Shown here one piece after another: positions 6,535 through 8,553 of a stretch of DNA of 8,553 bases. This stretch comes from Holosporales bacterium (GTDB taxonomy: Bacteria; Pseudomonadota; Alphaproteobacteria; RUG11792): assembly GCA_031275915.1 (NCBI GenBank), contig JAISOC010000096.1, positions 1 to 8,553 on the forward strand, given 5' to 3'. The notes beneath the pieces are model-generated. The model saw only the letters and a program-made list of their open reading frames with translations. It was not told the origin of the DNA and did not search any database. Position 1 is the first letter of the stretch; every line of letters begins with the position of its first letter. The translations under genes were made by a program, and so were the position numbers.

Positions 6535-7311
6535 ATGGGCAAAATAGCTATCATAGCTGGTAGTGGCGATCTCCCATCCAAGGTGTCCAATCAACTTGAT
6601 CTTATTGGCAGATCCTACGAAATAATTCCAATATCTGAAGGATCTAGCTTTTGTCTTGGGCAAATTGGGGCAATATTAAAACATATAAAATCGATAGGAG
6701 CCACCGAGGTTATACTATGTGGAGGAGTGAAAAGACCAAGTCTGTTTAAATTAAAACTTGATGAAGTTGGAAAGAAATGGGTTAAAAAGCTAGGTTACAG
6801 AGTTTTTCTGGGAGATGATGCCCTCTTGAAGGGAATAAAAAGGTTGCTTGCAGCAGAGGGACTTGAAATACTGGGACCACAGAGTATTTTACAATCCCTA
6901 TTGAGTCCAGCAGGACTTTTAACTGTTAGAAAACCAAGTGAGCAGGATATATTCGATATAGCTCGAGGGATGTTTGTATTAAACTCCATATCCAAAGCTG
7001 ACATTGGGCAATCCGTTGTTGTACAGGAAGGAGTTGTCATAGCAGTTGAGGCAATTGAGGGAACGAGAAACATGATTCTGCGTTCTAAAGCGTTGAAAAT
7101 AGCAGAAAATGGAGGAGTTCTTGTAAAGAATTCCAAAATTGCTCAATCTCCAGATATGGATCTCCCAACTATTGGAAAAGAAACTGTTTTGGAATGCAAA
7201 GAATCAGGATTACATGGAATAGCAGTTGGAGCAGGAGCAACTCAAATCATAGATCTTGAGAGTACTAAAAAACTGGCTAATGAGAATGATATTTTTATTA
7301 TAGGCATTTAG
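6535..7311 (+). CDS. lpxI: UDP-2,3-diacylglucosamine pyrophosphatase LpxI
   Basis: LpxI cleaves UDP-2,3-diacylglucosamine to lipid X and UMP in lipid A synthesis, replacing LpxH in most Alphaproteobacteria. The 258-residue protein is close to the usual length, slightly short. Visible landmarks are the opening IAIIAGSGDLP (4-14), ILCGGVKRPSL (60-70), FLGDDALLKG (91-100), ADIGQSVVV (155-163), VEAIEGT (171-177), GVLVK (194-198) and DLPTIG (209-214). Asp209 lies in the motif that I take to hold the catalytic aspartate reported in Caulobacter LpxI. Two deviations stand out: Arg178 where EGTD is usual, and KIAQS (201-205) where a KPxQD-like segment is usual. ATG 6535 is forced, since an in-frame TAA lies at 6529-6531; no good Shine-Dalgarno site precedes it. 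It is usually beside lpxA and lpxB, but here it is followed 5 nt later by rodA, implying co-transcription. Confidence 0.92.
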   Translation: MGKIAIIAGSGDLPSKVSNQLDLIGRSYEIIPISEGSSFCLGQIGAILKHIKSIGATEVILCGGVKRPSLFKLKLDEVGKKWVKKLGYRVFLGDDALLKGIKRLLAAEGLEILGPQSILQSLLSPAGLLTVRKPSEQDIFDIARGMFVLNSISKADIGQSVVVQEGVVIAVEAIEGTRNMILRSKALKIAENGGVLVKNSKIAQSPDMDLPTIGKETVLECKESGLHGIAVGAGATQIIDLESTKKLANENDIFIIGI

Positions 7312-7316
7312 AAGGC

Positions 7317-8417
7317 GTGTTTTCATTTGAATTAAAAAAGATACCCTTAATTCCACTATGGCTGGTGTTTGCCATATCTACATTTGGAATCTGCATACTG
7401 TGCTCAATAAACTCCGGCAATTTTTTTCCATGGGGGATAAGACAGCTCATAAGATTATGCATAGGAACTGTGGCCCTATTTAGCGGAGCTTATATTCCCA
7501 TTCATTTTTGGAAAAAATATGCGTATTTTTTATACATGTTTGGGGTAGCTCTTTTAATTTGCGTAGTAATAGCAGGAAAAATTAGTATGGGAGCACAAAG
7601 ATGGATCTCAATGTTCTCCTTCAATTTCCAACCCTCCGAGCTAATGCGAATGTTCCTCATTTTTGCAATAGCAAAATATTTTTCAAGCAAAACAGTGGAA
7701 CAAATTCGAACAACAGTATGTCTGATCCCAGGAATAGTTATTCTTACTATCCCAATGACATTAGTTTTAATACAACCAGATCTTGGAACAGCCATCATAT
7801 TCTTCTGCGTATGTATCTCAATATTTTTCGTGTGTGGAGTTCAAATTTGGAAGTTTGTAATAGCATTTTTAGGAGGAATAACCAGCATCCCTCTCATTTG
7901 GCATTTGTTACACGATTATCAAAAGAGCAGAATCTTGATGTTTTTTTCTCCAGAAAAAGATCCAAATGGAGCAGGATATCACGTTATACAGTCAAAAATA
8001 GCTCTTGGTTCAGGAGGAATTTTTGGAAAAGGCCTACTTAATGGTTCTCAGTGCCAATTGAATTTTCTTCCTGAAAAACAGACGGATTTTGTATTTGCAG
8101 CCCTTGGAGAGGAACTGGGGTTCATAGGATGTTTAATCCTTATTATACTATTCGCAATTTTGATAATGTATAACTTTATTGTTTTTACAAAACAAAGAAG
8201 TAAATTCAGGCAGATATTAGTTTTTGGACTAAATGCTATGCTCTTCTTTTATGTTTTTATCAATATATCAATGGTTTGTGGAATGTTGCCAGTTGTTGGA
8301 ATTCCTTTACCTTTCTTTTCGTATGGAGGTAGCGCATTAGTCGTCCTTATGTTTTGCCAGGGCATTATATTCTCAGCTGATATAGATAAAAACAAACTCT
8401 CTGAGCGTATGGGATAG
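7317..8417 (+). CDS. rodA: Peptidoglycan glycosyltransferase RodA (SEDS family)
   Basis: RodA polymerises lipid II into glycan strands with a class B penicillin-binding protein during lateral wall growth. The 366-residue, strongly hydrophobic multi-pass protein has the family marks in order: GAQRWI (92-97), FQPSEL (104-109), QPDLGTA (153-159), SRILMFFSPEKDPNGAGY (204-221), QSKIALGSGGIFGKG (225-239), FLPEKQTDF (250-258) with the putative catalytic Asp257, and LPVVGIPLPFFSYGGSAL (324-341). GAQRW and the NISMVCGMLPVVG stretch favour RodA over FtsW. The usual His of HTDF is Gln here. The start is GTG at 7317; the nearest purine-rich site, AGAAGG (7310-7315), overlaps the lpxI stop and ends 1 nt before the GTG, so translation may depend on coupling to lpxI. 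No other start keeps the first membrane segment whole. Confidence 0.93.
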   Translation: MFSFELKKIPLIPLWLVFAISTFGICILCSINSGNFFPWGIRQLIRLCIGTVALFSGAYIPIHFWKKYAYFLYMFGVALLICVVIAGKISMGAQRWISMFSFNFQPSELMRMFLIFAIAKYFSSKTVEQIRTTVCLIPGIVILTIPMTLVLIQPDLGTAIIFFCVCISIFFVCGVQIWKFVIAFLGGITSIPLIWHLLHDYQKSRILMFFSPEKDPNGAGYHVIQSKIALGSGGIFGKGLLNGSQCQLNFLPEKQTDFVFAALGEELGFIGCLILIILFAILIMYNFIVFTKQRSKFRQILVFGLNAMLFFYVFINISMVCGMLPVVGIPLPFFSYGGSALVVLMFCQGIIFSADIDKNKLSERMG

Positions 8418-8553
8418 TGATATTTTTCTACCAACCGAAATACGAATCAAATTTTGAAAAACCATCAAGTTGTGGCACAAAACACACAATTTATGTTAAT
8501 TTTTAACGGAAAATTATAAAACATTGCAGAGTTCACAGCACAATGATAAAATA
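8418..8553. other. Terminal spacer after rodA, no gene supported
   Basis: These 136 AT-rich bases show no clear terminator for the lpxI-rodA unit and no supportable gene. An ATG at 8543 could begin a gene running off the window, but no ribosome site precedes it and only a few codons are visible. Confidence 0.5.

Noticed and set aside
70..8479. Ten-base inverted match TGTGCCACAA (70-79) and TTGTGGCACA (8470-8479) near the two ends of the window
   Set aside because: It is short, the flanks do not align, and no integrase or transposase lies between; best explained by chance.
8497..8516. TAATTTT/AAAATTA inverted repeat after rodA as a terminator
   Set aside because: The stem is all A-T, seven pairs, and no T tract follows, so it is too weak to call.
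1..8553. CRISPR array, tRNA or rRNA genes
   Set aside because: No regularly spaced short repeats, cloverleaf-like segment or recognisable rRNA sequence was seen in the window.

Overview
The window is low-GC DNA with four convincing genes, all on the + strand: a secreted leucine-rich-repeat protein, a TssM/IcmF-family protein of the type VI secretion system (T6SS), LpxI of lipid A synthesis, and RodA of cell-wall elongation. LpxI means a Gram-negative cell that makes lipid A by the LpxI route, typical of Alphaproteobacteria. AT-rich codon use, a divergent T6SS component, a BspA-like LRR protein and repeat-bearing spacers together fit an intracellular alphaproteobacterium, for example a protist endosymbiont of the Holosporales/Rickettsiales type. 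That assignment is inference; no rRNA or other strong taxonomic marker lies in the window.

Layout. Bases 1-344 hold no convincing gene, but contain one copy of a roughly 74-bp dispersed repeat and a promoter with a perfect TATAAT. The LRR gene (345-1469) is a single-gene unit closed by a clear intrinsic terminator (1474-1507). A second promoter-like site precedes tssM (1625-6091), the largest gene (1488 aa). Bases 6092-6534 are a 443-bp non-coding spacer with a 138-bp imperfect palindrome (6234-6371) and the second copy of the dispersed repeat (6348-6421). lpxI (6535-7311) and rodA (7317-8417) follow as a tight two-gene operon with a 5-nt gap. The last 136 bp show no supported gene.

How the genes relate. 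lpxI and rodA are envelope housekeeping genes: one supplies the lipid A precursor lipid X, the other polymerises peptidoglycan glycan strands. tssM and the LRR gene look like host- or competitor-interaction functions. TssM would be the inner-membrane core of a T6SS whose other genes must lie elsewhere, since no tssL, tssJ, tssK or sheath gene is next to it. The LRR protein has a signal peptide and could act at the cell surface or outside the cell. Its closeness to tssM is suggestive only, because a terminator and a separate promoter divide them.

The points most worth a second look are the dispersed repeat and palindrome in the spacers, the recent internal duplications in the LRR gene, the long charged C-terminal tail of TssM, and the unusual lpxI-rodA pairing.
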